Assembly (NCBI RefSeq): GCF_009937765.1
Contig: NZ_CP047089.1
Location: 2,354,272-2,418,271 of the forward strand
DNA: 64,000 nt
Direction of reading: 5' to 3'
From: Bacillus pumilus
GTDB lineage: Bacteria; Bacillota; Bacilli; Bacillales; Bacillaceae
Shown here: positions 25,072 to 35,385 of the stretch, piece after piece
Layout of the letters: every line of letters starts with the position of its first letter
Position numbering within the stretch: the stretch's first letter is position 1
The notes under the pieces: model-generated
What the model saw: the letters and a program-made list of their open reading frames with translations, nothing else
The model's database searches: none
What the model was told of the DNA's origin: nothing
Made by a program: the position numbers and the translations under genes

Positions 25072-26055
25072 TTAAGTTGACTTGATCTCGATGTCTGCGG
25101 AGTAGATTTTTTGGATCCCTTCCTCCGTTTCAAGCAATAATACACCTTCTTCATTGATTCCGAGCGCTTTTCCAGTGTATTGCCCATTGACGGTGCGGGC
25201 CACAATATGCTGACCGATTGTCATCGCATACGATTCCCATAATTGTTTAATGGGCGCAAATCCATGCTTTATATAATCAGCATATCTTTTTTCAAAATTG
25301 GACATGATCTGTTGGATGAGCGCAGCACGGTCCACTTTTTCATTCAGTTCCATTCGCAGGCTCGTGGCGATATTCTTTAGTTCATCAGGAAAATCAACAG
25401 CCGTTTGGTTCACATTAATGCCCGGTCCAATAATCACCGCATGAACCTGGTCCGCCTCTGCTTTTAATTCAGTCAAAATGCCAACGACTTTTTTGCCATT
25501 TAATAAAATATCATTTGGCCATTTAATCGAAGGTCCGAGTCCTGTTTGGTCTTTAATGGCTTCTGCGATGGCGACAGATGCCAAAAGCGTCATCTGCGGC
25601 GCTTTATGCAGAGGAATTTCAGGTCGTAGAATGAGACTCATCCAGATGCCTGTCCCATTTGGTGAATGCCACGCCCGTTGAAGGCGGCCTTTCCCGTTTG
25701 TCTGGTGATCACTGACAACGAGCGTGCCGTGGGGCGCACCTTCATTTACAAGATCATGGGCAATCAGCTGGGTGGATGCAACTTCTTTCTGAAAATATAT
25801 GTGTCTGCCAAAACTCTCTGTGTCTAGACCAAATAGAATTTCGTCCTCACTAATTTTGTCCGGTTTACGAAGCAGACGATAACCCTTTCTTCTGACGGCT
25901 TCTACTTCATAACCCTCTTTTCTCAAGTCCTCCATATGTTTCCAAACAGCTGTTCGAGAACAACCAAGCTCATCACATATTTGCTGACTCGAGACAAAGT
26001 CCTGACTAGATGCTGTAAATAGTTCAATTAATCGTTTTCTAATTGCTGATCGCAT
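25072..26055 (-). CDS. birA: Biotin-protein ligase and biotin operon repressor BirA
   Basis: 327 residues. N-terminal winged helix (about 1-65, ELGCSRTAVWKHMEDLRKEG), catalytic domain (about 80-265: STQLIAHDLVNEGAPHGTLV, NGKGRLQRAWHSPNGTGIWM for biotinyl-AMP, IKWPNDILLNGKKV), and a C-terminal SH3-like domain. Attaches biotin to carboxylases and represses biotin genes. Start at [13 protein letters not shown], matching B. subtilis; the 5' end overlaps cca by 28 bases. Confidence 0.95.
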   Translation of the reverse strand: MRSAIRKRLIELFTASSQDFVSSQQICDELGCSRTAVWKHMEDLRKEGYEVEAVRRKGYRLLRKPDKISEDEILFGLDTESFGRHIYFQKEVASTQLIAHDLVNEGAPHGTLVVSDHQTNGKGRLQRAWHSPNGTGIWMSLILRPEIPLHKAPQMTLLASVAIAEAIKDQTGLGPSIKWPNDILLNGKKVVGILTELKAEADQVHAVIIGPGINVNQTAVDFPDELKNIATSLRMELNEKVDRAALIQQIMSNFEKRYADYIKHGFAPIKQLWESYAMTIGQHIVARTVNGQYTGKALGINEEGVLLLETEEGIQKIYSADIEIKST

Positions 26056-27230
26056 GCGGTAAGCCACTCCTCTATGGCTTCTTTTCGGTTTTCCAAATGA
26101 TTGTGCAGAACGGCTTTTTTCACCATATCAAGCTCTTCTGCGATCCATTTACCTGATGTCTTTTGCCGAAAGGCCATTAAATCTTTTCCTGAAACAGCAA
26201 GGTCTTGAAGCGTTTTAATCGGCAGTGCATCATAAGAACTCTTGGCAACCTCCAGCTCGTCAAAGAAAATGCGCCGCTCGTGTTTTAGCTGTGTAATTTT
26301 CAAGCTAGATAAAAGCACGTGTTCACCAGCTTCAAACATCTTTTCGGCATTCCATTCACAATCGACGTATCGGCTAATAGCGACCGCGTCTTTCAATAGC
26401 TTTGTTGACAGCTTCCATTCTTTTAAGAAGAGTACGGCCTTCTCTTCATCTAAGCCAAGCAAATGGATGACAGCCCCCCATACTTCTTCCAGCCCATCCA
26501 GTAAATAATACGGAAATGTCTGAAAGGAGTCTTGCAGACGATCCTTTTCGAGACCCGGCAATTCTTCATATAATTTGGTAGAAATAAGCACTTTGATCGC
26601 CCGCTCACAATAACGTCCTTTTAAAAGCTTTTCCATTTCAATCTTTTTGCGTTCAACGGATATGTTGGCAAGGAGGTGCTTATCTTTTTCCATTGCTTCA
26701 GCTGTTTCTGCAGCGAGCTCAAAGCCAAGCTGGCTTAAAAAACGGATCGCTCTCATCATACGAAGCGCATCTTCCTGAAAGCGGCACGCAGGATCTCCTA
26801 CGGTTTGAATTCGTTTCCGCTCAATATCCTGTTTGCCCCCAACATGGTCAATGATTTCTCCATTTATATCCATGGCCATCGCATTGATCGTTAAATCTCT
26901 TCTTAAAAGATCTTCCTTCAAGGATGTGATAAACGCCACTTCTTTCGGCCTGCGAAAATCTTCATATTCTGATTCAGTTCGAAACGTCGTCACCTCATAG
27001 CTCATCCCATCATGTAACACTATGACCGTGCCATGCTCTTTGCCAACATCAACTGTTTTTTCAAATAAAGACTCGACCGTATCAGGCGTTGCATCCGTTG
27101 CTATATCGATATCGCCGATTTCCCTGCCTAAAAGGACATCTCTCACTGCTCCGCCGACAAAGTAAGCTTGATATCCATGTTCGTGCAGTGTATGTAAAAT
27201 AGGGATCGCATGTGTGAATGGTTCATTCAT
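26028..27230 (-). CDS. cca: CCA-adding tRNA nucleotidyltransferase
   Basis: About 400 residues. Class II nucleotidyltransferase: [20 protein letters not shown] (GDIDIATDA supplies the two metal-binding Asp), [28 protein letters not shown], and neck [13 protein letters not shown]. Adds or repairs the tRNA 3' CCA end. Start is taken at the ATG of [17 protein letters not shown] and two ATG codons just upstream overlap the ribosome-binding region. Overlaps the end of bshA. Confidence 0.95.
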   Translation of the reverse strand: MNEPFTHAIPILHTLHEHGYQAYFVGGAVRDVLLGREIGDIDIATDATPDTVESLFEKTVDVGKEHGTVIVLHDGMSYEVTTFRTESEYEDFRRPKEVAFITSLKEDLLRRDLTINAMAMDINGEIIDHVGGKQDIERKRIQTVGDPACRFQEDALRMMRAIRFLSQLGFELAAETAEAMEKDKHLLANISVERKKIEMEKLLKGRYCERAIKVLISTKLYEELPGLEKDRLQDSFQTFPYYLLDGLEEVWGAVIHLLGLDEEKAVLFLKEWKLSTKLLKDAVAISRYVDCEWNAEKMFEAGEHVLLSSLKITQLKHERRIFFDELEVAKSSYDALPIKTLQDLAVSGKDLMAFRQKTSGKWIAEELDMVKKAVLHNHLENRKEAIEEWLTACDQQLEND

Positions 27231-28368
27231 GTTCATCATCACCTTCGATCAATTCTAGGTAAAGCTCTTCATATTCACTTACAATTTTTTCAGAAGAAAA
27301 ATGGGCTTGAACGCTAGACTGGGCCGCCGCCGACACTTGCTCATGAAGCGCTTTGTCTTTGAGTATAGAGACTGCGTGTTTAGCTGCCGCGTCTATATCA
27401 CCGAGCGGGACAAGGAAACCTGTTTCCCCATGTGTAATGACTTCTGGAATTCCGCCAACATCAGTCCCAATACATGGGACACCACATGCCATTGCCTCAA
27501 GAAGCACTAGTCCGAAGCTCTCTTTCTCAGATAGAAGCAGCTTCAAATCACTGATGGAATACAGCTCTTCTACTTTCTCTTGCTTTCCTAAAAATAACAC
27601 GCGATCTGTTAGTCCCAGCTTTTTCACGAGTTCGCAAACAACCGATTTTTCAGGACCATCCCCAATGAGCAGCAGTTTTGCATTCACCTGTTCAGAGATT
27701 TTTTTAAATACATGAATGACATCATGCACCCGCTTCACCTTGCGGAAATTCGATACATGGATGACGACCTTTTCATGATCTAAAAGACCATAGTGTCTCT
27801 TCAGCACATTGTGATCATCACGCAAGTATACACGCTCATCGACAAAATTATGGATTGTTTCGATCTTTTTATTCGGTTTGATGAGGTCGTACGTCTGCGC
27901 AGCTAATGAATGCGACACCGCTGTTACCCGGTCTGATGATTCAATTGCAAAGCGAATGACTTCCTTTAATGATGGATCATAGCCTAAAACCGTAATATCC
28001 GTCCCATGAAGCGTCGTGACAACTTTTACAGAGTGTCCAGTCATTTGCTTCGCTAAGTACGCACAGACGGCGTGAGGCACCGCATAATGCGCGTGAATAA
28101 TATCAAGCTTCTCTCGTCTTGCGACTTCTGCCAGTTTACTTGCTAATGCAAGGTCATAAGGCGGATATTGAAAAACAGCGTATTGATTGACATCCACCTC
28201 ATGAAAATAAATATTCGGATACACTTTATTGAGCCTAAACGGAATACTTGAGGTAATGAAATGAACATCGTGCCCTTTTTCAGCTAAACGTTTTCCAAGT
28301 TCCGTCGCAATAATGCCCGATCCGCCGACACTTGGATAACAAGTGATTCCGACCTTTAGTTTTTTCAT
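27223..28368 (-). CDS. bshA: Bacillithiol synthesis glycosyltransferase BshA
   Basis: 381 residues, GT4 glycosyltransferase. [21 protein letters not shown] glycine loop, [38 protein letters not shown] and the donor site [20 protein letters not shown] (E-x7-E). Transfers GlcNAc from UDP-GlcNAc to L-malate, the first step of bacillithiol. Followed by cca; preceded 2 bases away by bshB1. Confidence 0.96.
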   Translation of the reverse strand: MKKLKVGITCYPSVGGSGIIATELGKRLAEKGHDVHFITSSIPFRLNKVYPNIYFHEVDVNQYAVFQYPPYDLALASKLAEVARREKLDIIHAHYAVPHAVCAYLAKQMTGHSVKVVTTLHGTDITVLGYDPSLKEVIRFAIESSDRVTAVSHSLAAQTYDLIKPNKKIETIHNFVDERVYLRDDHNVLKRHYGLLDHEKVVIHVSNFRKVKRVHDVIHVFKKISEQVNAKLLLIGDGPEKSVVCELVKKLGLTDRVLFLGKQEKVEELYSISDLKLLLSEKESFGLVLLEAMACGVPCIGTDVGGIPEVITHGETGFLVPLGDIDAAAKHAVSILKDKALHEQVSAAAQSSVQAHFSSEKIVSEYEELYLELIEGDDEHE

Positions 28369-28370
28369 AA

Positions 28371-29075
28371 TTACCCCCCAAGTAAGTCGTCATCAATCAA
28401 AAGTGGTTTCTTTGTGATAAACCCTTCTGCATAAGCTTTATTGACTTCCCTTCCATACATAGACTCTCTCATTTTGACAAAATCAATATATCCGTTCACA
28501 AGAGGTGTCTCAACTGAATTCGCAGATTTCACAAATTGACTTTGATACGCATGCAAGCTATCAATCTTTTGATGCATTTCCTCAGAAATATCAATCACAA
28601 AATCTGGACGATGGTGACCGTTAATCATGTAATAATACATCTGACTTACTTTATGCGCAGGCTGCTTGTATGAATCTTCAAATTTATGTATCCCTGCCGA
28701 AAAAGCAGCTTCTTCAACAAGTGTACCCGCATGACCATGATCTGGATGCCGATCTTGGTGATACGGAGCAAAAATCAGTTTCGGTTTGTATGTACGAATC
28801 ACGCTTGCAACGTCCTTCATTGCTTCGTCATTTACATAAAGACCTCTGTCTGGCAGCGTGAGCTGGATTCGCGTTGACACGCCTAAAATGGCGGCAGCCG
28901 CTTTTGCTTCCTCTTGACGGCTCTCTACCGTTCCATTCGAAGATAATTCAGCCTGGGTCAAGTCGCAAATTCCGACACGCGCCCCTTTTTTTACGTATTT
29001 TGCAATCGTTCCGCCCATACCGATCTCTACGTCATCACTATGGGCTCCGAAAGCAAGGATATCAAGTCGTTTCAT
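28371..29075 (-). CDS. bshB1: Bacillithiol synthesis deacetylase BshB1
   Basis: 234 residues, LmbE/PIG-L zinc deacetylase family: [20 protein letters not shown] (zinc-binding AHxDD), [20 protein letters not shown] (HPDH). Removes acetyl from GlcNAc-malate. Starts with CGGAGGA and overlaps mgsA by 14 bases, in the mgsA-bshB1-bshA-cca-birA run. Confidence 0.95.
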
Positions 29076-29481
29076 TTGTTCCTCCGTTTTTTGCTACATC
29101 TCGAAAATCAAACGTACCTTTATTTAAATTCCTGACTAAAATTTCTGCGGTCCCCATATTGGTGGCTAGTGGGATCGTATACACATCGCAAAGCCGAATG
29201 AGTGCAGATACATCTGGCTCATGCGGCTGCGCGGTAAGCGGGTCTCTAAAAAAGAGCACAAGATCCATTGCATTATCAGCAATTAAAGCACCAATCTGCT
29301 GATCTCCTCCAAGCGGGCCTGACTGGAAACGATGAATGGGAAGCCCCGTCGCTTCTTTCACTCTCAAACCTGTAGTCCCTGTTGCGTAAAGTGTATGATC
29401 TGCCAATATATCACGGTACGCAATGGCAAATTGGATCATGTCACTTTTTTTCTTATCGTGAGCGATTAAAGCAATGTTCAT
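29062..29481 (-). CDS. mgsA: Methylglyoxal synthase
   Basis: 139 residues. [51 protein letters not shown] (catalytic Asp of GGDQQ) and [15 protein letters not shown]. Converts dihydroxyacetone phosphate to methylglyoxal. Adjacent bacillithiol genes make sense because bacillithiol detoxifies methylglyoxal. Confidence 0.97.
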
Positions 29482-29498
29482 CAGGAATTCACTCCTTA

Positions 29499-30302
29499 TT
29501 AGTCAATGATATTTTCTAAACCATAGACGAGTTGATCAATGTGCATGACTTGTTCAACTGAAAGCTTTACACCTGACATAAATGAGGCGCGGTTATAAGA
29601 ATCATGACGAATGGTGAGCGTCTGTCCGTCCATTCCAAATAGTACTTCTTGATGTGCAATCATACCTGGAAGCCTTACGCTGTGCAGGCGGATCCCGTCA
29701 TAATCTGCGCCTCGTGCACCTTCTATTAATTCTTTCTCATCTGGATGTCCTTGCTTTTTGCTTTCTCTAACTTCTGCAATCATTTCAGCAGTTTTAAGAC
29801 CAGTACCGCTTGGAGCATCTAGTTTTTTATCATGGTGAAGCTCAATGATTTCAACGTCAGGAAAGTAATTTGCTGCCATTTTGGCAAACTTCATCATTAA
29901 GACCGCACCGACAGCAAAGTTTGGTGCAATAATACAGCCTATGCCCTTTTCTTCTGTTAATTGCTGGAGCTCTTTCAGATCAGCTTCAGAAAATCCAGTG
30001 GTTCCGACGACTGGACGTACGCCATGTTCAAGCGCTTTTTTTGTATGTACTTTTCCTATTTCTGGTGTCGTCAAATCAATTAAGACATCAGGTGCTGTCT
30101 CTGAAAGACACACATCAATATCTGTATAGATTGGCGCCTCAGATGTTGTATGAATCACATCAGATAATTTTTTTCCTTCGTGCGCGTGATCAAGGGCTGC
30201 CACTAGCTCAAAATGGCTCGTCTCTTCTGCCAGCTTCACAGCTTCTATCCCCATTCTTCCTCTTGCTCCAGCGATTACTACTTTGATGGTTTGATTCGTC
30301 AT
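29499..30302 (-). CDS. dapB: 4-hydroxy-tetrahydrodipicolinate reductase
   Basis: 267 residues. Rossmann motif [50 protein letters not shown], and the active-site [20 protein letters not shown] (catalytic His and Lys). Lysine and diaminopimelate pathway, feeding peptidoglycan and dipicolinate. Starts 5 bases after ypjD ends. Confidence 0.97.
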
Positions 30303-30307
30303 CGTCT

Positions 30308-30643
30308 CTACTTCCCTTCTTTTTTCGTCCAGCGGTCTTTGTCTCTAGTATTGAATTTATGCATCACACGATCATGTGCTTCCTCTAATGATATATCTAG
30401 TGAATTAGCGAGACATGTTAACACAAATAAAACATCGCCAATTTCTTCTTCCATGCTTTTTTCTGTTTCCGTTGTTTTTTTCGGCTTTTCTCCATAGTAA
30501 TGGTTGACCTCTCTTGCTAGCTCGCCTAATTCTTCTGTCAGGCGGGCCATCATGGCAAGCGGGCTGAAATAGCCTTCTTTAAATTGTCCTATGTAATCAT
30601 CTACTTCTTGCTGCACGTAACGCAGCGTTTTTTCATTCGTCAT
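30308..30643 (-). CDS. ypjD: MazG-like nucleotide pyrophosphohydrolase YpjD
   Basis: 111 residues. MazG helical fold: [40 protein letters not shown] (EExxE metal site) and [20 protein letters not shown] (E-x3-D). Probably hydrolyses non-canonical nucleoside triphosphates; the substrate is unproven. Start ATG after AGGAGG gives the same 111-residue length as in B. subtilis. First gene of the run down to birA. Confidence 0.92.
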   Translation of the reverse strand: MTNEKTLRYVQQEVDDYIGQFKEGYFSPLAMMARLTEELGELAREVNHYYGEKPKKTTETEKSMEEEIGDVLFVLTCLANSLDISLEEAHDRVMHKFNTRDKDRWTKKEGK

Positions 30644-30671
30644 GAAGCTCATCCTCCTATCCATCTCTTAC

Positions 30672-30700
30672 ATGTTAGCGAAATCATAAATATTTGACAA
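30672..30700 (-). promoter_or_regulatory. ypjD-dapB operon promoter
   Basis: Minus strand -35 TTGTCA (30695-30700), 17-base spacer, -10 TAACAT (30672-30677), about 30 bases before the ypjD start. Confidence 0.6.
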
Positions 30701-30716
30701 ATGTTTAAAACTCAGT

Positions 30717-30745
30717 TTGCTTGTTTCTCTCCCATACCATATAAT
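30717..30745 (+). promoter_or_regulatory. ypjC promoter
   Basis: -35 TTGCTT (30717-30722), 17-base spacer, perfect -10 TATAAT (30740-30745), followed about 25 bases later by AAAAGGAG. Confidence 0.68.
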
Positions 30746-30780
30746 ATTATCGCTGTCTAAGCAAAAAAAGGAGTGGTCTC

Positions 30781-31653
30781 TTGCTAAAAGAAATTCGTCT
30801 TAAGAATATCGTATTTATTTTAATAGGATCTGCGATTTTTTCTTTCGGTCTTGTTCATTTTAATATGCAGAACAATTTGGCGGAAGGCGGATTTACAGGT
30901 ATTACACTGCTTTTATATTTTCTATTCCACATTGACCCATCCATTTCAAACCTTGTCTTAAACATTCCGATCTTTTTTATCGGCTGGAAAATGCTCGGCA
31001 GAACCATGTTTACTTATACAATTGTAGGCACCGTCAGTCTTTCTGTCTTTCTCGCCATCTTCCAGCGCTTTCAAATACATATGCCTCTTCAGCACGATTT
31101 GGCCCTTGCCGCGCTCTTTGCTGGTGTGTTTATCGGAACAGGCCTTGGAATCATCTTTAAGTTCGGTGGTACTACCGGTGGTGTTGACATCATCGCAAGA
31201 CTCATCAACAAGCATTATCAAGTGGCTATGGGGCGAACAATGTTCATCTTCGACGCTTGCGTCATTACGATTTCTCTTACTTATTTAAATTACAAAGAAG
31301 CCATGTATACGCTCGTCGCAGTATTTGTTGCTGCGAAGGTCATTGACTTCATGCAAGAAGGCGCTTACGCAGCCAAAGGCGCCATGATCATATCTGAAAA
31401 AGATGACATCATTCAAAAGAAAATTACAGAGGAAATGGAGCGAGGTGTCACCGTTTTAAAAGGGGTTGGTTCTTATACAAAACAGGAGCGCAACGTCCTT
31501 TATTGCGTCGTCCCGAAAAATGAACTTGTCCATCTCAAAAGCGTCGTGACCTCAGTCGATCCTCATGCGTTTGTATCCGTCAGTGACGTCCATGATGTAC
31601 TTGGGGAAGGCTTCACATTAGATGAACACAAAAAGCCGCTTAATCCGCATTAA
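30781..31653 (+). CDS. ypjC: YitT-family membrane protein YpjC
   Basis: 290 residues. About five N-terminal TM helices (within 1-200, e.g. IVFILIGSAIFSFGLVHFNM and GVFIGTGLGIIFKFGGTTGG) and a C-terminal cytoplasmic DUF2179 domain (about 215-285). YitT-family members are sometimes annotated as transporters, but the substrate is unknown. The start is TTG, 7 bases after AAAAGGAG. Plus-strand singleton between ypjD and ypjB. Confidence 0.87.
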   Translation: MLKEIRLKNIVFILIGSAIFSFGLVHFNMQNNLAEGGFTGITLLLYFLFHIDPSISNLVLNIPIFFIGWKMLGRTMFTYTIVGTVSLSVFLAIFQRFQIHMPLQHDLALAALFAGVFIGTGLGIIFKFGGTTGGVDIIARLINKHYQVAMGRTMFIFDACVITISLTYLNYKEAMYTLVAVFVAAKVIDFMQEGAYAAKGAMIISEKDDIIQKKITEEMERGVTVLKGVGSYTKQERNVLYCVVPKNELVHLKSVVTSVDPHAFVSVSDVHDVLGEGFTLDEHKKPLNPH

Positions 31654-31686
31654 AAAAAGAAGCCCAAAAATGGTGCTTCTTTTTTA
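31652..31686. terminator. Bidirectional terminator ypjC / ypjB
   Basis: AAAAAAGAAGC/GCTTCTTTTTT stem with T runs on both strands. Confidence 0.88.
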
Positions 31687-32487
31687 TGATTTCGGATAGT
31701 CAGCTTGTCGTTTTTGTTTCTTCTCTTTCTCAGCACGGTATTTCCGAAATCCTACATACGTTAACGTTAATAAAATGATGCTTCCTGTTGTTAAAATGAC
31801 CCATAAAAGCGATGGGTCAGCCTCATCTTGATCCACGTGAGCAAACACACTCGATAAATCTTCCTCAAGCTTTGTGAGGCGCTCAAGCTTTGTCCCACTT
31901 GATGCTTTTAAAAATTCACCTTGCTCAATCACTTCCATGTGTTGCTTAATCGTTTGCAGCTTTTCAGGCGAAACATCAATGGTTAAACTCGGATAGATCA
32001 TATCGTATAAAGAAACTAGCTCATTCCAAGTTTCATAAAACGTCGTTGACTCCGGATCCTTCACTTCTTTTTTCAATGTAGGAAAAGACCCCATAATGGG
32101 CTTCTCCAGCGAACCCCAAAGTGGCTCAGAGTCTGACTGGATCGCATCGAGTAGCATTCTAAACTGTGAGGCATAACGAAGCTTTTCGCGCTCATTCAAT
32201 TCTTCCTGCGGCAGCCCTTTTATGATATCTTGATAGCCAACTGTAATTTGTCGAATCTGCGTATTTGTCAGCGTTCCGCGCCAATTCTCAGCTTTAAATG
32301 TCTTTTCAACATACAATGCGACCTGTAACGCCTCATCATATTTAGCTTGTCTCGTTAATTGAAAGATTGAATCTGATAGTTCCGTTAATTCTTGCAGCAC
32401 ACTAGCTGCTGTTTCCTCGCCTTTGGCAACAGATGGCTGTAATACGAGAAAAAATAATAGAATTATCGCGATTGGCTTTCGTTTCAT
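31684..32487 (-). CDS. ypjB: YpjB, secreted/membrane protein linked to sporulation
   Basis: 267 residues. Signal peptide (IAIILLFFLVLQPSVAKGEE), a long helical extracellular region (about 25-225), one C-terminal TM helix (about 232-253, LWVILTTGSIILLTLTYVGF) and a basic tail. Annotated as sporulation protein YpjB in Bacillus. No enzyme motif seen. Confidence 0.85.
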   Translation of the reverse strand: MKRKPIAIILLFFLVLQPSVAKGEETAASVLQELTELSDSIFQLTRQAKYDEALQVALYVEKTFKAENWRGTLTNTQIRQITVGYQDIIKGLPQEELNEREKLRYASQFRMLLDAIQSDSEPLWGSLEKPIMGSFPTLKKEVKDPESTTFYETWNELVSLYDMIYPSLTIDVSPEKLQTIKQHMEVIEQGEFLKASSGTKLERLTKLEEDLSSVFAHVDQDEADPSLLWVILTTGSIILLTLTYVGFRKYRAEKEKKQKRQADYPKS

Positions 32488-32552
32488 GCAAGTCCCTCCT
32501 AGCCCTTCTCCATACAGCGTATGAAGAAAAGGACAAGGTTAGACCAATATTG

Positions 32553-33146
32553 TTAAGGGAGTTCAAGCTTGATCGATTTTTTCGATAGGACCAGATAATA
32601 TGAAACAAGAAGAACGGCAATGCTTAACCAAAACGTGACGTAGCCGATCTCGTTTGTATAGGCAGACAGCATAGAATAACGCGGCATCATACCAAATACA
32701 TAATCAATCACATCGTTATGTAAAATCCATATGCCAGCTACGACCAAATGACGCATTTTAAAACGATAATACGGTGCAAACAATACGGCTTGAACCGCCA
32801 TCGCAAAGTGGGACCCAATCAGCATGTATCCTTCCCACGGAAAATCATCAACAGATAAAAGGACAAAGATATTCATTCCTACAGCCCATAACCCGTACTT
32901 AATTAAGGTCACGAGGGCAAGTGCTTCAAAATAAGGAGCATTACGTTTCATCAAAAACGCAAGTAGAACAAATAAAAAGAAAAAGCTTGCCGTTGGACTG
33001 TCTGGAACAAAAGCTAAAAAGATAGCTGGCGTTTCAACAAGCTGTGGAATATACCAATAGTAGCCGTACACAGTGCCAAGGAAATTAATTATCAGGATTA
33101 GCACAAGCATATAGCGTGTGGCTAGTAGATATTGAATCCATCTCAT
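32553..33146 (-). CDS. ypjA: YpjA, DUF1405 multi-pass membrane protein
   Basis: About 197 residues with five to six TM helices (YMLVLILIINFLGTVYGYYW, SFFFLFVLLAFLM, LIGSHFAMAVQAVLF, TFWLSIAVLLVSYYLVL). Next to ypjB and the qcr operon, as in B. subtilis. Start uncertain: ATG at 33146 or GTG at 33158, both with weak ribosome-binding sites. Function unknown. Confidence 0.82.
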   Translation of the reverse strand: MRWIQYLLATRYMLVLILIINFLGTVYGYYWYIPQLVETPAIFLAFVPDSPTASFFFLFVLLAFLMKRNAPYFEALALVTLIKYGLWAVGMNIFVLLSVDDFPWEGYMLIGSHFAMAVQAVLFAPYYRFKMRHLVVAGIWILHNDVIDYVFGMMPRYSMLSAYTNEIGYVTFWLSIAVLLVSYYLVLSKKSIKLELP

Positions 33147-33247
33147 ACGTCTCTTCACTCACGATCTAATAAAATCAGAAAAAAAGCTGACAGCGCCAGC
33201 TTTTTCTCTTTTGAGTATATCCTTGTAATTGCATTTAAACAACTGAA

Positions 33248-34015
33248 TTATTTAGATTTGACCTCAGATAAATATTTAGACAGCTTTTCAAGTTCTTCAT
33301 CACTGCCTTTAAAGATACCCTTAGGCATATTACCTTTTCCTTCAACAGCAATCTTAGCGATCTCCTCAGGTGCAAGACCGTTGTCAACAAGTGACGGTCC
33401 GGCTGCTCCGCCCTGCATGTTATCCCCATGACAGGAGATACATGTTTGCTCCTGATAAATTTTATACTCTGCCGCCGATGTATCAATTTCTGCTTCTTTC
33501 TTAATTTCACCTTGCTTTGCCGCTGCTTCCCAATCATGAGTAGCAACAGACTCCCATGTTAAATATGTTGCTGCGCCGACTGCAAGGATCATCATCCCCA
33601 CTGCAACCGGTCTTCTATACGGTCTACGTTCAGGACCAGAATCAAGAAATGGTGCGAGCAGCAGTGCACCAAACGCAATCCCAGGCATAATCATCGCACC
33701 AACTACCGTATAGCCACCTGCAGCAAATTCATATTTTAATAACTGGTACAAGAATAGGAAATACCAGTCTGGCAGCGGAATATAGCCGGTATCTGTTGGA
33801 TCAGCCATCCGCTCAAGCGGAGGTGCATGAACCACAGTTAGGACAAGAAATCCAATTAAAAAAACGGCACCTACAAGCCATTCCTTTAAGAGAAAGTTCG
33901 GCCAAAAGGCTTCTGTTTTTCCCGGATATTCGGAATAGTCTTTAGGTATGTTAGGTTTTCTTTCTGCCGGAATTCTAGAGTCTCCGACAAACTTCATCCC
34001 TTTTCCCCTATGCAA
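33248..34015 (-). CDS. qcrC: Menaquinol:cytochrome c reductase, cytochrome b/c subunit QcrC
   Basis: 255 residues. Subunit IV-like b-type part with three TM helices (about 35-150), fused to a C-terminal class I cytochrome c with CISCHGD (haem c) and a distal Met in KGNMPKGIFKG. Membrane bound, haem outside. TTG start: GAGGAGG followed by 8 bases and TTG CAT AGG gives a 255-residue protein aligned with B. subtilis MHRGKGMKF. Third gene of qcrABC. Confidence 0.94.
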   Translation of the reverse strand: MHRGKGMKFVGDSRIPAERKPNIPKDYSEYPGKTEAFWPNFLLKEWLVGAVFLIGFLVLTVVHAPPLERMADPTDTGYIPLPDWYFLFLYQLLKYEFAAGGYTVVGAMIMPGIAFGALLLAPFLDSGPERRPYRRPVAVGMMILAVGAATYLTWESVATHDWEAAAKQGEIKKEAEIDTSAAEYKIYQEQTCISCHGDNMQGGAAGPSLVDNGLAPEEIAKIAVEGKGNMPKGIFKGSDEELEKLSKYLSEVKSK

Positions 34016-34057
34016 AGTCATCCCCTCCTCATTGAACATTCATCAAACGCAACTTTT

Positions 34058-34732
34058 TTATAGCGGTCCAGAAATTCCTTGCTTACGAATCATAATAAAG
34101 TGGGCAGCCATCAGCCCAAATAATGCCGCTGGCAAGAAAAAGACATGGATAGCGAAAAATCTCGTCAGCGTTTGTGCCCCTACAATGTCAGGATGACCTG
34201 CAAGCAGCGTTTTGATCTCTTTCCCAATGAAAGGTGTCGCTTCTGCAATTTGAAGACCAACCTTCGTCGCAAATAGCGCCTTCATATCCCATGGCAAGAG
34301 ATAACCTGTAAATCCAAGACCAAGCATCACAAAGAAAATGAGCACACCAACAATCCAGTTGAGCTCTCTAGGCTTTTTATACGCCCCTTGGAAAAAGACC
34401 CTTAGCGTATGTAAAAACATCATGACAATAACTAAACTCGCACCCCAGTGGTGCATCCCTCTAACAATCTGACCAAATGCCACTTCATTTTGTAAATAAT
34501 AAACAGATTCCCATGCGTTTTTAATATCTGGCACGTAATACATCGTTAAAAACATGCCCGAAAGGACTTGTATGACTGTCACAAAAAACGTTAAACCGCC
34601 AAAACAGTACACAAAAGCGGAGAAATGATGTGCTGGATTGACATGCTCAGGCACCTCATGATCCGCAATATCTCTCCATATTGGTGTAATGTCCAGCCGC
34701 TCATCTACCCAATCATAAATCTTGTTAAGCAT
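34058..34732 (-). CDS. qcrB: Menaquinol:cytochrome c reductase, cytochrome b subunit QcrB
   Basis: 224 residues, cytochrome b6 type with four TM helices. Haem ligands in GMHHWGASLVIVMMFLHTLR and the later FFAIHVFFLPAALFGLMAAH. GFTGYLLPWD is the quinol-site signature. Core of the complex that oxidises menaquinol. Confidence 0.96.
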   Translation of the reverse strand: MLNKIYDWVDERLDITPIWRDIADHEVPEHVNPAHHFSAFVYCFGGLTFFVTVIQVLSGMFLTMYYVPDIKNAWESVYYLQNEVAFGQIVRGMHHWGASLVIVMMFLHTLRVFFQGAYKKPRELNWIVGVLIFFVMLGLGFTGYLLPWDMKALFATKVGLQIAEATPFIGKEIKTLLAGHPDIVGAQTLTRFFAIHVFFLPAALFGLMAAHFIMIRKQGISGPL

Positions 34733-34734
34733 CG

Positions 34735-35241
34735 TTACCCTTCCCCTTTCGGCACAGCTTTTCCAAGATAGAGGTATCCGTCCTTCACTTGCTGCTTATA
34801 ATGGTCAAGCGGTGCAAGTGGCGGAGTTCCGGGTACGTTTGTACCATCCTTGTCGTACAGCCCATAATGGCATGGGCAGAAAAATTTGTTTGGATTTTTC
34901 GGATCACTGTTCCAGTTCACTGTACATCCTAAATGTTTACAGATTGGCGATAAAGCGACAATTTCATCCCCTTCTTTGTACACCCATGCTGACCTAGATT
35001 CCTTTGACTCATACCATGCATCTACTTGATCAATTTTAAAGTCAAAGCGCTTCGGTTCCTTCGTCAGTTCATCAACACTGACAACTTGAACCATATCCTG
35101 ATCCTCTGTTCCTTTTAGCACAGGGTCAAGCGCAAAGCGAACCATAGGCATGAGCATTCCAGCGGCCATAAATCCCCCCACGCCGGTCAACGTGTAATTC
35201 AAAAATTGACGCCTGGACACTCCATGTCTCTTCTCGCTCAT
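34735..35241 (-). CDS. qcrA: Menaquinol:cytochrome c reductase, Rieske iron-sulfur subunit QcrA
   Basis: 168 residues. Twin-arginine-like N-terminus (SRRQFLNYTLTGVGGFMAAG) with a TM anchor, and Rieske motifs CKHLGCTVNW and CPCHYGLYD binding the 2Fe-2S cluster. First gene of the qcr operon. Its ribosome-binding site lies in an unusual G7 run followed by A7. Confidence 0.96.
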   Translation of the reverse strand: MSEKRHGVSRRQFLNYTLTGVGGFMAAGMLMPMVRFALDPVLKGTEDQDMVQVVSVDELTKEPKRFDFKIDQVDAWYESKESRSAWVYKEGDEIVALSPICKHLGCTVNWNSDPKNPNKFFCPCHYGLYDKDGTNVPGTPPLAPLDHYKQQVKDGYLYLGKAVPKGEG

Positions 35242-35317
35242 TTTTTTCTCCCCCCCTCAGGTCGTCAGCTACTTTATAACTGAATTAGAAAAAATTTCAT
35301 AAAACTAGGACACCCTC

Positions 35318-35346
35318 ATAATATATCAATCTATTCACAAGGTCAA
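35318..35346 (-). promoter_or_regulatory. qcrABC promoter
   Basis: Minus strand -35 TTGACC (35341-35346), 17-base spacer, -10 TATTAT (35318-35323), about 75 bases before qcrA. In B. subtilis the operon is influenced by CcpA and growth phase; those sites are not identified here. Confidence 0.65.
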
Positions 35347-35385
35347 CAGCCTAAAAAGCTATGTACAATGCAAATGTAAGGGTTT

